Origin: Hemileia vastatrix
Lineage: Eukaryota > Basidiomycota > Pucciniomycetes > Pucciniales > Zaghouaniaceae
DNA: 64,000 bases
NCBI GenBank assembly: GCA_030280995.1
Contig: JASXTE010000002.1
Location: 43,801,683-43,865,682 of the forward strand
Direction of reading: 5' to 3'
In this document: in pieces, positions 32,116 to 43,518 of the stretch
How the letters are laid out: each line of letters begins with the position of its first letter
Position numbering within the stretch: the first letter of the stretch is position 1
The notes under the pieces: generated by a model
Told to the model about the DNA's origin: nothing
Databases searched by the model: none
Seen by the model: the letters and a program-made list of their open reading frames with translations, nothing else
Program-made: the position numbers and the translations under genes

Positions 32116-32169
32116 ATTGATGATGAAATTGATTTTAAAATAAAAGTTGAAATTTTTCTGGACTAGTTG

Positions 32170-35100
32170 GATCTTACTAAGTATTCAGTACCTTTTTCAG
32201 CAGTGATAATTCTGTCATTTAGAATTTTATAAATTTCTGCTGTTTCAGTGATTTCATTTGGGGTTTTCTTTGGTCTTCCCTTCCTTATGGGAAATAAATC
32301 ATATTGGATGTGTAAGATTTCAAAAGAGATATTGGAAAAACAGGATGTTTCCTGTCATATGGAGAATACAGGATAACTTCAACTGAATTATTACCAACCA
32401 TTCTTCTGACAACAAATGGACCTACAAATGAGTCTTTTAATTTGTTATTACCTTGTAAATTGAAGTGGACTGTAGAGATCAGTACTTCATCACCCTTCTT
32501 AAAAGTGTATTCTTTATGGGATTTGTCCCACCTCTTCTTCTCATATTCAAAAGATTTTTCAATACATTTTTGAGCATGACTTCTGCAAAGTTGTTGCATT
32601 TGAAAAAAAGATTTTACACCAGGATGAAAATCCAATTTAGGTATTTTATTACTGAGAATTTGGGCAGGGGTATTTGGAAAATATCCAAGCCACAGCTCAA
32701 AAGGCTTTCTCTGAGTAACAGAATGAACAGTGCTATTATAAGCAAATTTCAAACCAGGAAGTAAGGTAACCCAATCATGAGTGAATCTGTAATTGTCTTT
32801 GTACTCAAGGCTAAAGACACAATAGCTTCTTATCATGTCCCCTAAAGTCTGAATCATTCTTTCAGCTAATCCATCAGTCTGAGGGTTATGGGAAGTAGAA
32901 AGCTACAGATAACCACCACAAAAATCCGTCAGAGACATCCAAAATTCAAAAGTAAATTTAAGGTATCTGTCAGAGATTATGGCCTTTTGGAAACCAGAAG
33001 TATTAAAAATCTGAGCCCACCACAAGAAGGCTAATTCTTTAGTGGAAAAATTTTTGTGAGTAAAGATGAATTTACACATTTTTTTGAATCTGTCCAAAAT
33101 AACCCAGCAAGAGTTATAACTGTCTTTCCCAGAAATTGGAAATCCTGTTACAAATTCCATGTTAATTATTTACCATGGTGAATCAGGAGATTAAATATGT
33201 TGCATTAATCCAGCTCTTTTCCCAGTTAATCTTTTTGATTTCTGGCAAGAATCACAGGATTCAACATAAAGTTTGGTGTCTTCAGACATATTATCCCACC
33301 AAGCAGTGTTCTTAATTCTAATCATTGTTATTTTACAATCAAAATGTCCTGAAAATATGTCATCATGACAAATTTTCAAGTTGATTTCTTTCATAGAAGG
33401 AGGAATAAAAATAACATTACTCAACTTTCTTCTATAATAGAGGTATTTTTCATCAATTGAAAAGTTCCCTTTTTCCAAAGTAATTTGGTACTTTGGTGGA
33501 ATGGTTTTAATTAATTCTTGAATTGAAGCATTCTTTGGATCATTTAATATAGTACACAGCTTTTTTAAGTAAGTATCTTTATCATATGAATCCAGAATAA
33601 GCTTTAATATCTCTTCCTCCATATCAACCACATATATCCCATGAATGTGAACTATTTCATCCTAAGGATCATATGTAAGATTATAGTCATCATTTGGAAA
33701 AGGTAACCTTGATAAAATATCAACATTTGAGTGAACAATACCAGCCCTATGAGCTATTGTCATCCTTCCTCTGTACTCCTGAACAGCCAACTGTCATCTG
33801 AAGATGTGTCTGTTAGGTGTTTTTAAGTTTAAGAGCGACATTACTGCACTGCAGTCAGTGACAAGTTCAAATTTCTGGTCATCCAGATAATAATGTAATT
33901 TTTCCAGAGACCACAAAACTGCCAAACACTCAAGTGGAGTGGTGCCATATTTTAATTCTTTATTTCTTAGGGTTCTTGAAATATAAAAAATTACTTCTGA
34001 TACTTTGTCATTCATAACTTGTTTTTGGTGGAGAGCAGCACAAAAGCCAATGAAACTGGCATCAATGTACAAAAAAAATGGTTGAGTAAAGTCAGGCAAA
34101 GCAAGAATTGGTTCTGACATTAAAGACTGTTTCATAGTGTCAAAAGCACTTTGTATTTCACTATTCCAGAAAAAAGCAACATCTTTCCTAGTTAATTGGG
34201 TGAGGGGTAATTCTATGACTTTATGGTTTTTAATATATTGTCTATAGTATCCACACATTACCAAAAAATTTTGGAGCTCTCTAACTGTAGAAGGAGCTTT
34301 TACCTGTTGTATAGCTGCCACTTTTTTTGGCTAACACATATCTGTAATCCTGGGGCAACATGACCAAGCACTTTCAAAGAATGAAAACCAAATTTGCATT
34401 TTTTCAAAGCAAGTATCATATTTATCTCATCCATTTTATGGAACACTTTAAATAGGTGGTTAAAGTGGTCCTCAAATGTCTTGGAGAATATGATGATATC
34501 ATAAATGTAAAACATTAGCAATCCTTCAATTATTTCTTGATGGAATGTGTTATCCATAACTTTCTGAAAAACTGAAGGGGCATTTTTGGGGCTAAATGGC
34601 ATCCTAATATACTTATATATACCCATATGAGTAGCAATCATTAGAATATTTTAAATCTTCTCAACAGGTACCTGGTGGTATCCCTTATTAACATCTAAAC
34701 AGATGACATATTTAACACCTTGTAAGGTGGCATGGATAGAGCTAATTCTGGGTAAAGGATAGAAATCATCTAAAGTATAAGTATTTATTGCTCTATAATC
34801 ACCACATAACCTGGATTAATCTTTCTCATAAGAAATTAGAACAGGTGATATAAAAAAATGATTAGGTGTTTCAACTACCTTTTCAATAATATTCATTTTT
34901 AAAAGGGTAGAGATATTGTCTTCAATATCTTTTCTCTTTGTGGGGGAAGCAGGATAAGGCTTCTTCTCTGAAATAGGTGGTATTTCAGTTAATGGGCAAG
35001 ATAATGAAAGCTTCATTTCTTTATTTACCAATCCTAATTCATGTGACTCATGAGCAAAGGACATAGGAAAAGGCTTTATCCACTGAATGATGGAAAATTT

Positions 35101-35552
35101 TTCCTCACCAGAAAGTTTTTCTCCAAAAGAAGCTGTTTCAATTTCAGACAGAAGGGCAGGAATTTCTTTTTTAGATCTTCCTTTATATTGAACTACAGAA
35201 TGAAATTTGTTCAATCCTGGTGTTAATAATTTTTTGGGGGAGGAAATTTCGAATTTTCTCTTCCCATTCAACCCAGTTGTGAAGCATTGGTTTGAGGGAT
35301 CAAGCTTAATGCCATATCTGTTTAATATATCATTTCCTACAATGAACCAATTGCTTAGTTTATCATTTTTCATAACTTCAAAGTCACACATAGCTTTTAC
35401 AAAGCGATGGTTATATTTTAAAAATTCTGTAGCTTTGTATTTACCAATGGGAGATAAAACAGAGCCATAAACTCTCTAATTTTCAGAAGTGATAGGCATA
35501 AGTTTTGATTTATAATCCTGACCAACTAAAGCAAATGCTTTTTCAGATGCGG
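32170..35552 (-). pseudogene. Old chromovirus-type gypsy: pol (RT, RNase H, integrase), broken
   Basis: Colinear with and clearly homologous to the younger element at 40953-44400, but with many stops and frameshifts. Visible blocks on - from right to left are: the N-terminal reverse transcriptase (34816-35391, 'KPYPASPTKRKDIEDNIS'), the YIDD box decayed to YIYDI (34490-34510), 'CGYYRQYIKN', RNase H 'LYIDAS' and 'LECLAVLW', the integrase zinc region 'CDSCQKSKRLTGKRAG', the core 'GLAERMIQ', and 'HKEYTFKKGDEVLISTVHF'. The chromodomain is cut off near 32170, where unrelated unit X begins, so the 3' LTR is missing. The 5' part continues beyond the solo LTR at 35553-36623. Confidence 0.8.
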
Positions 35553-36623
35553 TTTGGTCTTCCAACATTGGCAGAGGCCTTTGTTGCATGATTTGGTGCT
35601 GTTTGTGCATGTCTTAATTGACATCTGTTCAGGAATTGGGTATTTTTCTGGTTTTATTCCATGGGTATTGGGTCTGCGAGTATGTGGGTACTATCATTTA
35701 ATAGCCCCAGTTTTTCTCTATATTTTATGTCTTGAAGACATTTTTCATATTCTAAGTTTTAAGGGGTCATTTCCTCATTTTTCATTTATAAAAGATAGCT
35801 GTTTAATTTTGTTTTTCGTGTTTTACGGGCTAACCTTAAGTCTTAGGGTTAAGTGCTTAGTACCATTGGATAGAGCTAATTTTTCTCTATATTTCATGTC
35901 ACAATGTTGTTATAGTGAAATTCCGTGTTTTAAAGGTTTTAGTAGTTGTAGCTAATTTTTCTAAGTAGATTAGGTGTTTTTATTGGTTTTCTGGCTTCAG
36001 GGAGGCCGGGCCGCTTCAGGCGGCACCTCCAACGTCGGGCGGCCTGCCTGCCTCTGTTTTAGAAGGTTGGGGAGCGCTTCAGGAGGGGTTTTTATTCAAT
36101 TTGGTGGGTGCGCATGGGCTCTTAGATAGTGGTCTGTGTGTACATAGTGAATAAGACAGTTTGGGGCAACCTTAATTATCATACAACCATCCGGAGGTGA
36201 TATCCTTGTTCCTCACTCAGTTTTCACTGTTTTCTGGCCACAATTTGGCTGTGTTTGTTGCAAGTGAGTTCTTCATTTAGCTTAACTTTGGCAACTGTTT
36301 CTCTGTTATAGTCTTGTAAGCTATAGCAAGTATTATTGCTGTCTCTGGTGTGGATTTCAGCCTACATCAAGTATCTTTGCTGTCTCTGGTGTGGACATTG
36401 TTCTACATTTCAGTTCTTTGGTCTGGTAGTCTGTCTGGTGACTACTTTCTTGGCTCATCAAGCAGTCAAGTGTGTTGAAAAGGGGCTTTAGCAAAACAGG
36501 AACCAACTTACTTTAGGAAGTAAATCTCACTCTATTTTTCTAAAGGGACAGGGGATTTTCTCTCTGGTTTTTCTCCAACTCCCTTGGTCAAGGCCTATAG
36601 CTAGTACTATAGGATTGTCTACA
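35553..36623 (+). mobile_element. Solo LTR of family B, copy 2 (1071 bp)
   Basis: Colinear with copies at 28311 and 59298. It interrupts the protease coding region of the old gypsy: the left flank GCTTTTTCAGATGC and right flank GCACTTCCTCCAGC join into the sequence seen uninterrupted near 44425 in the younger gypsy. The 4-bp duplication is not intact here (GCGG against ACAG), so one side has mutated or my edge is off by a few bases. Orientation is + while the host element is -. Confidence 0.75.
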
Positions 36624-36990
36624 ACAGCACTTCCTCCAGCACCAGAGTCCAAAAGAACCTCAATGTTATTTCCATTAATCACAACAGGTGCCTTGAGAGG
36701 GAAAATAAAAATTGAGGTGTCCTTAAGATTTCTTATTATTTCAGAATCTTTAACTGTGGGAAAATCATTTTTATCAATGTCAATACTTTTTAAATATTGA
36801 ATATCTTCCTCCAGTATCAAGATTTCCTGGTTAGAGTCATAATAAATGTTTCTGGCACAATCACTTGAAGTATCATCTAGTGCAACTGTGTCATCATTAG
36901 GCTCCTCTCTTTTTTCAACAAGGTTTATTTTCTTGTCACAAACATGGCCTTTCTGCAAAGGCTTGCTGCATATTTTTTTTAGGTGCAACA
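36624..36990 (-). pseudogene. Old gypsy: gag end and protease start, broken
   Basis: Contains 'KGHVCDKKINLVEKREEPND', an acidic linker, 'LKAPVVINGNNIEVLLDSG' with the protease catalytic DSGAGG, then the solo LTR junction. Homologous to residues 1-100 of the younger 43519-44724 ORF. Confidence 0.7.
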
Positions 36991-39056
36991 GGGGCAGAGG
37001 GTTTTACCACCTTTTCAGGAAGTTTTTGTTGGTAGTTGGAGGGTTTCTTCACTGAAGGTCTTGGGAATAACTTCCAAGATTCATATCTGTTATTTAAAAG
37101 AACTTCATTAAAAGTATTAATAAAGGAAGAAGGCTCCCTGGAGAATTCAGTTCTTGCAACAATTAAGTCTCTCAAAGACATTGGAAATTTATAAAGGATC
37201 CTGTCCTTCCAGAGTTCATAATCCATTTTTGGATCCATTGCTCTCAAGATTTTTACTAGTTTTATCAGGAACTCAATAGATTTTTTTGTAGAGGATGAGA
37301 TATATCTAGACTCCTCATACTTCCTTTGTTGGGCTAACCTAATCTTTGAACCACAATATTGTGCTTTGATTAATTTTTTCCACTACTTCCAAGAGTAATT
37401 GTTATTATTCAAGAAGACAGATTCATACCACATGAGGGAAACATTGAAAAACAAAGAAATGAATTTAGACAAAATCTCTTCATCTGGTAGTTTATAAGAA
37501 TTCTTAAGATTATCAATCCTTCAGATGAATTTCTGCCAGTCAGAGGAAGAATCACCATCAAATGTTGGATATTGGTCAAATTTGGGCCCATTTTTCTGAT
37601 TTGAGGTAGTTTCCTTCTGGTTTACTTGTTTCTGTGTAAGAATAATTTTCAGTTTCTCTAATTGAGCTTCAATCTAATTATTTAACACATTTGCAGATGA
37701 AGAGGGTGCATCATCAATTTTTTATGAAAACTCAGAACTATCTACAGGTTTCTCTTGTAGGGATTCTTCTCTAGATGAGCTTGGCTCAGGTACATGTGGA
37801 GTAGCCCGTACAAAAATTTCCTTCTCAGAAGTGGCAGAGTATTTTTGGTCAAATAACATTGAATTCAATTGTTTCTCAATGTTTTTTAACCTATTTTTCA
37901 CCCTTTCAATACTGGTTAATGTTTCATTGATGGTTGCAAAAGATAATTGATTTTTATTTTGTAGTGATGAATAATGGTCATTTAACTTTTTCAAATTTAA
38001 TTTCTGACCTTCTAGTTCTGGGAAACAGATAGGCATAATCTCTTGAATTTTGAATATATAGTTCCTAATATTTTTCCACAAAGAAAATTTCTTTTCATAA
38101 TTTAATTTGTACCTAAACAATTCATCAGATACGCTATTCAACTCACCTTTCAATGCTTGGTAACCTTGTTCAGCTAACAAGCTAATAAATTTTTGGGTCA
38201 ATTATAAGTTATTCATTATCTGAATTTGTATTGCAATTATGTCTCTCAAAATATTTATCATTAATAGTTTCTACATCAGGAGAATTTTTCAGGAGAGAGA
38301 TAGAGTAATTTTCAAAAGTCTCATAAACTTCAGGATCAATTGATTCATCTATAATAGCCATCTCTGGATTTATCATTTAAGTATTAATCAACACTAAAGG
38401 AGTATTTATAAGACTAGAAAATTGATTACTTTTTCTACTAGAACCAGCTTCTCCTCATCTCAAAGTTTTATCTACCATCCCAGAGTTACTTGAAGGAACT
38501 GAGTCATTAACAAGGAAAGGAACTTGAAATTCAATGGAAGGGCCTTACAATGGTTTTGTCATAATTTGAATATGATTGTTTTTCTTTCTTCTACCTCCTT
38601 TGTAAGGTTGAGGAGGGGTGTGATTTAAATTTTGGTGCTATGAGGGTCCTGCTTGAGAAGCCTGCTGCATTTGCTGAGCCTGGAGGGAGTCCCATTGAGT
38701 GTTCAGCCATTCCCATTGACATTTTGACACTTCGACTTTTTCTTGTTGTTGAGGAGCCAACTGTGGAAGGGTTTTTGCTCCCTGTGGATTTTGCCTCTTC
38801 TCTTGAAGAAAATTTTCCATGCTTCTTATTTTTTCTTCTAAGAACTCTACCTTTGCCCTTATTTTGAGGTTCTCTGACTTCAACTTCTTGATGTGAGTTG
38901 ACAGGTTTTTTACCTGTTTTTGCACTGGAATATTTTATATTTTTAAGCCTTTTAAAAGCTCTTCTGGGAAGGGTACCTGGGAATTGGAGTCCAGGGGAGG
39001 ATTTTCCTTCTTTATTTCTACCTCTTGAATTTCTACATCCTGTTTGGTTTACTAAT
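36991..39056 (-). pseudogene. Old gypsy: gag relic
   Basis: Two clear coiled-coil segments, 'QVKNLSTHIKKLKSENLKIR' (38638-38925) and the 159-residue frame at 37722-38201, match the gag of the younger element. The capsid-like segment 'NRYESWKLFPRPSVKKPSNY' lies at about 37050-37250. Frames are broken by stops and indels. Confidence 0.7.
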
Positions 39057-40114
39057 TGATTAATTTAAGAAAATTTTGTAGTCATAGAAGAGCTTACAGA
39101 ACTTGCATCATAATCAATCATCATGGGCAGTATAAACATTTAATTCAGCCATTGTTTGTATAACCTGAGCTGAGGGAAAGAAAAAATATTAATATTTTGT
39201 CAGTCATTATTCTTTTATGTTAAAAAAAAAGAGATAAAATAAAAATATTTGAAGTTTATTATCAATTACCAGGACTACTAATCAACTGAAATAATGAAAA
39301 TATATCAGTTATCAGGACCAAAAGTCAACTGAAAAAATTAATTTTTTATCAATTACCAGGATTACTAATCAACTGAAATAATGAAAATGTATCAATTATC
39401 AGGACAAAAATCAACTGAAATAATTAATTTATTATCAATTTCCAAGGCTACTTATCAACTGAAACAATGAAAATATATCAATTTAACAGGACTAAAATCA
39501 ACTACATTAATTAATTAAAACAATTTTAAATCAATTTATTTACTAAGATATTTATATTATTTATTACCAGGAAAAAATCAGGTGAAATAAAAAAATAATA
39601 TATTAATTATTAGGACAAAAATCAACTGAAATAATTAATAAAATTTCTTAATTCAACTACCAATTTGTATATTAGGGGGTATCAAAGTTAGAAATCTTCC
39701 ATTTCAAAATACTTCTTCTTTCCACCAAATCAACCATGATTATTTTTAAAAGTATACCATATCAAGCCGCTTAAATACCTTTTTACTGAGTATTAATCTT
39801 AATTTTGTGGCTTTCTTTTTGTGGTGTGAAATACCTTTTAAATAATTGCAAACATCTAACTTTGATAACTCCTATAGTATATTTCTTAACTACCAGGACT
39901 AAGATCAACTGAAATAACTTATTAATATAATTTTTTAATTAAAAAATTAATTTATATATTTTTATTATTTTAATTACCAGGACTAATTGTCAACTGAAAT
40001 AATAAAATAATATTTTTATTATAAGGACAATTTATCAACTGAAATAATTAAATAATATAATTTTTTTAATTAAATAAATAAATTATATTACTTCTAGGAC
40101 TAAGAACAATGTTC
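39057..40114 (-). other. 5' leader of the old gypsy with spaced motif array and a MITE
   Basis: From 39240 to 40100 (+ strand) the motif 'CAGGACTAAATCAACTGAAA' recurs about eleven times in degenerate form, separated by AT-rich spacers of roughly 20-60 bp. A 200-bp MITE splits the array at 39674-39873. No ORF. The leader is cut at 40114 by the younger gypsy and continues at 48645. Confidence 0.65.
39674..39873. mobile_element. Harbinger-like MITE, 200 bp, copy 1
   Basis: Ends AGGGGGTATCAAAGTTAGAAA and its complement, over about 20 bp. The 3-bp flanks are ATT on the left and ATA on the right. Same length and similar sequence as 61907-62106. The first bases match the end of the Harbinger element at 1722 (AGGGGGTGTCA). 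Confidence 0.75.
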
Positions 40115-40117
40115 TGT

Positions 40118-40919
40118 TGGTGGCTCTCTTGGTCTAGAAGGTAGAACTGGAGGTCCTACAAGGGTTTGAAGGGTTTTATTGGGCTCTCAACAAGATGGTA
40201 CGTATTTCTTTAAATTTTTGATTGTTTTACTCAAATAATAAGAGGTACTTTAAGATATTATTAAAATTTATAGATTAGAGTTACGTGGTTGTAAATACTA
40301 ATGTGATAAAGTATAGTAATAAATGGTTTAAATAATATTTTGTAAGATATCTAAGTAAGTAAAGAATGTTTTGAAAAGTACGAAAAGTGAGGGCCTTTTA
40401 TAGGCAAAAATACAGGAAATAAAGACATTGAGAAAACACCACCTAATACAAGGGTGTGAGAAGAAAACTTAATGGAAAAAGAATGTATATGAAATAAATA
40501 AAAATAAATTAATTGGTACGTCAACAAGGGTATCATTCCCATTTGCAATAAAATAAGATCTCCCTTGGACTTTCAAAATTAATACAACATATTTTACTCA
40601 AATATATTGATTTCACAGAAATCCACTTCTCTCAGTAGAAGTATTTGATAATTTTTAAGAAATTTATTGAATTTTAATACTATTTTTATTCCCACTCAGC
40701 TGTAGTATTGAGCATGGTGTTAGGGAGTAAAAATGTATGGGAAAATTACATAAAAATATTAATTATTTATATTACTTTATATACTTAGCTAATTAATTGT
40801 AAGTAATACATAAGTAAGTACAAAAAAATCAATTATTTATAAGCATTAAAAAAGGCATAGCTATATCTCACTAAAATAATTAATTATTTTACTGGATAAG
40901 TCTAGTAGCCTGGCTGACA
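40118..40919 (-). repeat. 3' LTR of the younger gypsy
   Basis: On - it starts TGTCAGCCAGGCTACTAG and ends AGAGAGCCACCA. 802 bp, equal in length to the 5' LTR and a few percent different by eye. The purine tract AGCGTGAGGGAG directly precedes it on - (40920-40931), as expected for a polypurine tract. TATA box at 40394-40402. Confidence 0.85.
40394..40402 (-). promoter_or_regulatory. TATA box in the 3' LTR
   Basis: TATAAAAGG on -, preceded by GCC. Same in the 5' LTR (48119-48127) and as TATATAAGG in the old LTR (49295-49303). Confidence 0.6.
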
Positions 40920-40952
40920 CTCCCTCACGCTAAAAAAAACAATAAAAAAATG

Positions 40953-43331
40953 CTATGATTTTTTCTTTTTATACTTTTTTAATAGAGTAGGAAGATTATA
41001 TATCTCCTTTCCAGGTATCCAAGAATCATATTCAGATGATTTATTCTTGAATCTCAATAAGTATTCTGTACCTTTTTCAGAAGTGACTATTCTGTCATTC
41101 AGAATCTTTTCAATTTCTGCTGTTTCAGTGATTTCATTTGGGGTTTTCTTTGGTCTTCCCCTCCTTTTTGGAAATAAATCACTATTGGATGTGTAAGATT
41201 TCAGAAGAGATATTGGAAAAACAGGATGTTTTCTGTCATATGTAGAATACAAAATAACTTCAACTGCATTATCTCCAATCATTCTTCTGACACCAAATTG
41301 ACCAACAAATGGGTCTTTTAATTTTTTATTACCTTTTAAATTGAAGTGGACTGTTGAAATCAACACTTTATCACCCTTTTTAAAAGTGTATTCTTTATGG
41401 GATTTGTCCCATCTCTTCTTCTCATATTCAAAAGAATTTTCAATACATTTTTGAGCATGACTTCTGCAAAGTTGTTGCATTTGAAGAAACAATTTTACAC
41501 CAGGATGTAAATCCAATTTAGGTATTTGGTTATTGAAAATTTGGGCAGGAGTATTTGGAACATATTCAAGCCAGAGCTCAAAAGGCTTTCTTTGAGTAAC
41601 AGAATGAACAGTGCTATTATAAGCAAATTCCAACACAGGAAGTAAGGTAACCCAATTGTGAGTGAATCTGTCATTATCTTTATACTCAAGGCCAAAGGCA
41701 CAATAGCTTCTTATCATGCCCTCTAAATTCTGAATCATTATTTCAGCTAAGCCATCAGTCGGAGGGTGATGGGCATTAGAAAGTTTCAGATCACAACCAC
41801 AAACATCCATCAGAGACATCCAAAATTCAGAAGTAAATTTAGGTTCTCTATCAGAGATTATGGCTTTAAGAAAACCAGCCATATTAAACATATGAGACCA
41901 CCATAAGAAAGCTAATTTGTTTATGGAAACATCCTTGTGAGTAGGGATAAATTTACACATTTTAGTCAATCTGTCCACAATAACCCAACAAGAGTTATAG
42001 CAGTCTTTTCCAGAAATAGGTAATCCTGTTACAAAATCCATGTTTATTATCTGCCATGGTGCATCAGGAGGTTCAATATGTTGCATTAATCCAGCTCTCT
42101 TACCAGTCAATCTTTTTGATTTTTGGCAAGAATCACAAGATTCAACATATAATTTTGTGTCTTCAGACATATTAACCCACCAAGAAGTGTTCTTAATTCT
42201 GATCATTGTTTTATCAAGATCAAAATGTCCAGCTAATATGTCATCATGACAAATTTTCAAGATTATTTCTTTCATAGAAGGAGGAATAAAAATAACATTA
42301 CTCAACTTTCTTCTATAATATAGATATCCTTCATCAATTGAAAATTTACCTTTTTCCAAAGCTTTTTGGTACTTTGGTGGAAGGGTTTTAATTGATGCTT
42401 GTATTGAAGCATTCTTTGGATCATTTAATATGGTACATAACTTTTTCAAGTCAGTGTCCTTATCATATGAATCCAAAATAAGCTGTAATAGCTCTTCCTC
42501 CATATTAACCACATATATCCCATGAATATGAATAATTTCATCTTCAGGATCATAAGCTGGATTAGAGTCATCATTTGGTAAAGGTAACCTTGATAACATA
42601 TCCACGTTTGAGTGAACAATACCAGCCCTATGAAGAAGTGTCATTCTTCCTCTGTATTCCTGAACAGCTAACTGCCATCTGAACATATGTCTGTTAGGTG
42701 TTTTCAAGTTTAAAAGGGATTTAACTGCACTGCAGTCAGTGACAAGTTCAAATTTCTGGTCATCTAGGTAATAATGTAGCTTCTCCAGAGCCCACACTAC
42801 AGCTAAACATTCAAGTTGAGTAGCACCATATTTCAATTCACTATTTCTCAAGGTTCTTGAAATATAACAAATTAACACTTCTGAAACTTTATCATTTATC
42901 ACTTGGTTTTGATGGAGGGCAGCTCCAAGACCAATAAAACTGGCATCAGTGTACAAAAAAAATGGTTGAGTAAAGTCAGGTAAAGCAAGAATAGGTGCTG
43001 ACATCAAACAGTGTTTCATAGTGTCAAAGGCTCTTTGTCTTTCACTTTTCCAGACAAAAGCAACATCCTTTCTAGTTAATTGGGTAAGGGGTAAAGCTAT
43101 GACTTGGTAATTTTTAATATACTGTCTATAGTATCCACACATTCCAAAAAAACTCTGTAGCTCTCTAACTGTAGTAGGAGCCTTCACCTGTTGTATGGCT
43201 GCCACTTTGTTTTGGTCAACACATATCTGTAATCCTGAAACAACATGACCAAGAACTTTTAAAGAATGGAAACCAAATTTACATTTCTTCAAAGCAAGTG
43301 TCATATTTATTTCATCCATTTTCTGGAACAC
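40953..43331 (-). CDS. gypsy pol C-terminal polyprotein: RT end, RNase H, integrase, AT-hook, chromodomain
   Basis: Open for 792 residues. Residues 1-75 are the end of the reverse transcriptase ('LKKCKFGFHSLKVLGHV', 'CGYYRQYI'). RNase H has Asp129 (YTDAS), Glu174 (LECLA), Asp199 (TDCSA) and Asp244. Integrase has a zinc domain (His362, His369, Cys399, Cys402) and a complete catalytic triad: Asp432, Asp494 and Glu530, with the 35-residue spacing of the DD35E class. A GPY/F-like module lies near 672-694. Residues 722-729 (KRRGRPKK) form an AT-hook-like motif, and about 737-788 is a chromodomain-like fold with the usual Tyr and Trp. Chromodomains direct integration to marked chromatin in chromoviruses; the AT-hook would add minor-groove binding. 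The first Met here is internal: the real protein starts upstream and is broken by a TAG near 43357. Confidence 0.88.
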   Translation of the reverse strand: MFQKMDEINMTLALKKCKFGFHSLKVLGHVVSGLQICVDQNKVAAIQQVKAPTTVRELQSFFGMCGYYRQYIKNYQVIALPLTQLTRKDVAFVWKSERQRAFDTMKHCLMSAPILALPDFTQPFFLYTDASFIGLGAALHQNQVINDKVSEVLICYISRTLRNSELKYGATQLECLAVVWALEKLHYYLDDQKFELVTDCSAVKSLLNLKTPNRHMFRWQLAVQEYRGRMTLLHRAGIVHSNVDMLSRLPLPNDDSNPAYDPEDEIIHIHGIYVVNMEEELLQLILDSYDKDTDLKKLCTILNDPKNASIQASIKTLPPKYQKALEKGKFSIDEGYLYYRRKLSNVIFIPPSMKEIILKICHDDILAGHFDLDKTMIRIKNTSWWVNMSEDTKLYVESCDSCQKSKRLTGKRAGLMQHIEPPDAPWQIINMDFVTGLPISGKDCYNSCWVIVDRLTKMCKFIPTHKDVSINKLAFLWWSHMFNMAGFLKAIISDREPKFTSEFWMSLMDVCGCDLKLSNAHHPPTDGLAEIMIQNLEGMIRSYCAFGLEYKDNDRFTHNWVTLLPVLEFAYNSTVHSVTQRKPFELWLEYVPNTPAQIFNNQIPKLDLHPGVKLFLQMQQLCRSHAQKCIENSFEYEKKRWDKSHKEYTFKKGDKVLISTVHFNLKGNKKLKDPFVGQFGVRRMIGDNAVEVILYSTYDRKHPVFPISLLKSYTSNSDLFPKRRGRPKKTPNEITETAEIEKILNDRIVTSEKGTEYLLRFKNKSSEYDSWIPGKEIYNLPTLLKKYKKKKS

Positions 43332-43518
43332 TTTACACAGGTGGTTGAGATGGTCCTAAAATGTTTTTGAGAATACCATGATATCATCAATATAAACCAT
43401 CAGCCATCTGTCAATTATCTCCTGATGTAATGTGTTATTCATAACTTTTTGGAAAACTGATTTTTAGGGCCAAATGGCATCCTAACATACTTATAAATAC
43501 CAATATGATTAGCAATCA
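43332..43518 (-). pseudogene. gypsy reverse transcriptase middle part with frame breaks
   Basis: This short stretch joins the two long ORFs. It encodes 'NHIGIYKYVRMPFGPKN' and the intact catalytic 'YIDDIMVFS' (YIDD at 43383-43394), followed by a TAG. A frameshift occurs near 43465, after 'GPKN'. All catalytic blocks are present across three frames. Confidence 0.75.

Noticed and set aside
40351..40548. 65-codon ORF on -, repeated at 48076-48273
   Set aside because: It is conserved only because both copies are the two LTRs of one element. It overlaps the TATA box region and has no known feature.
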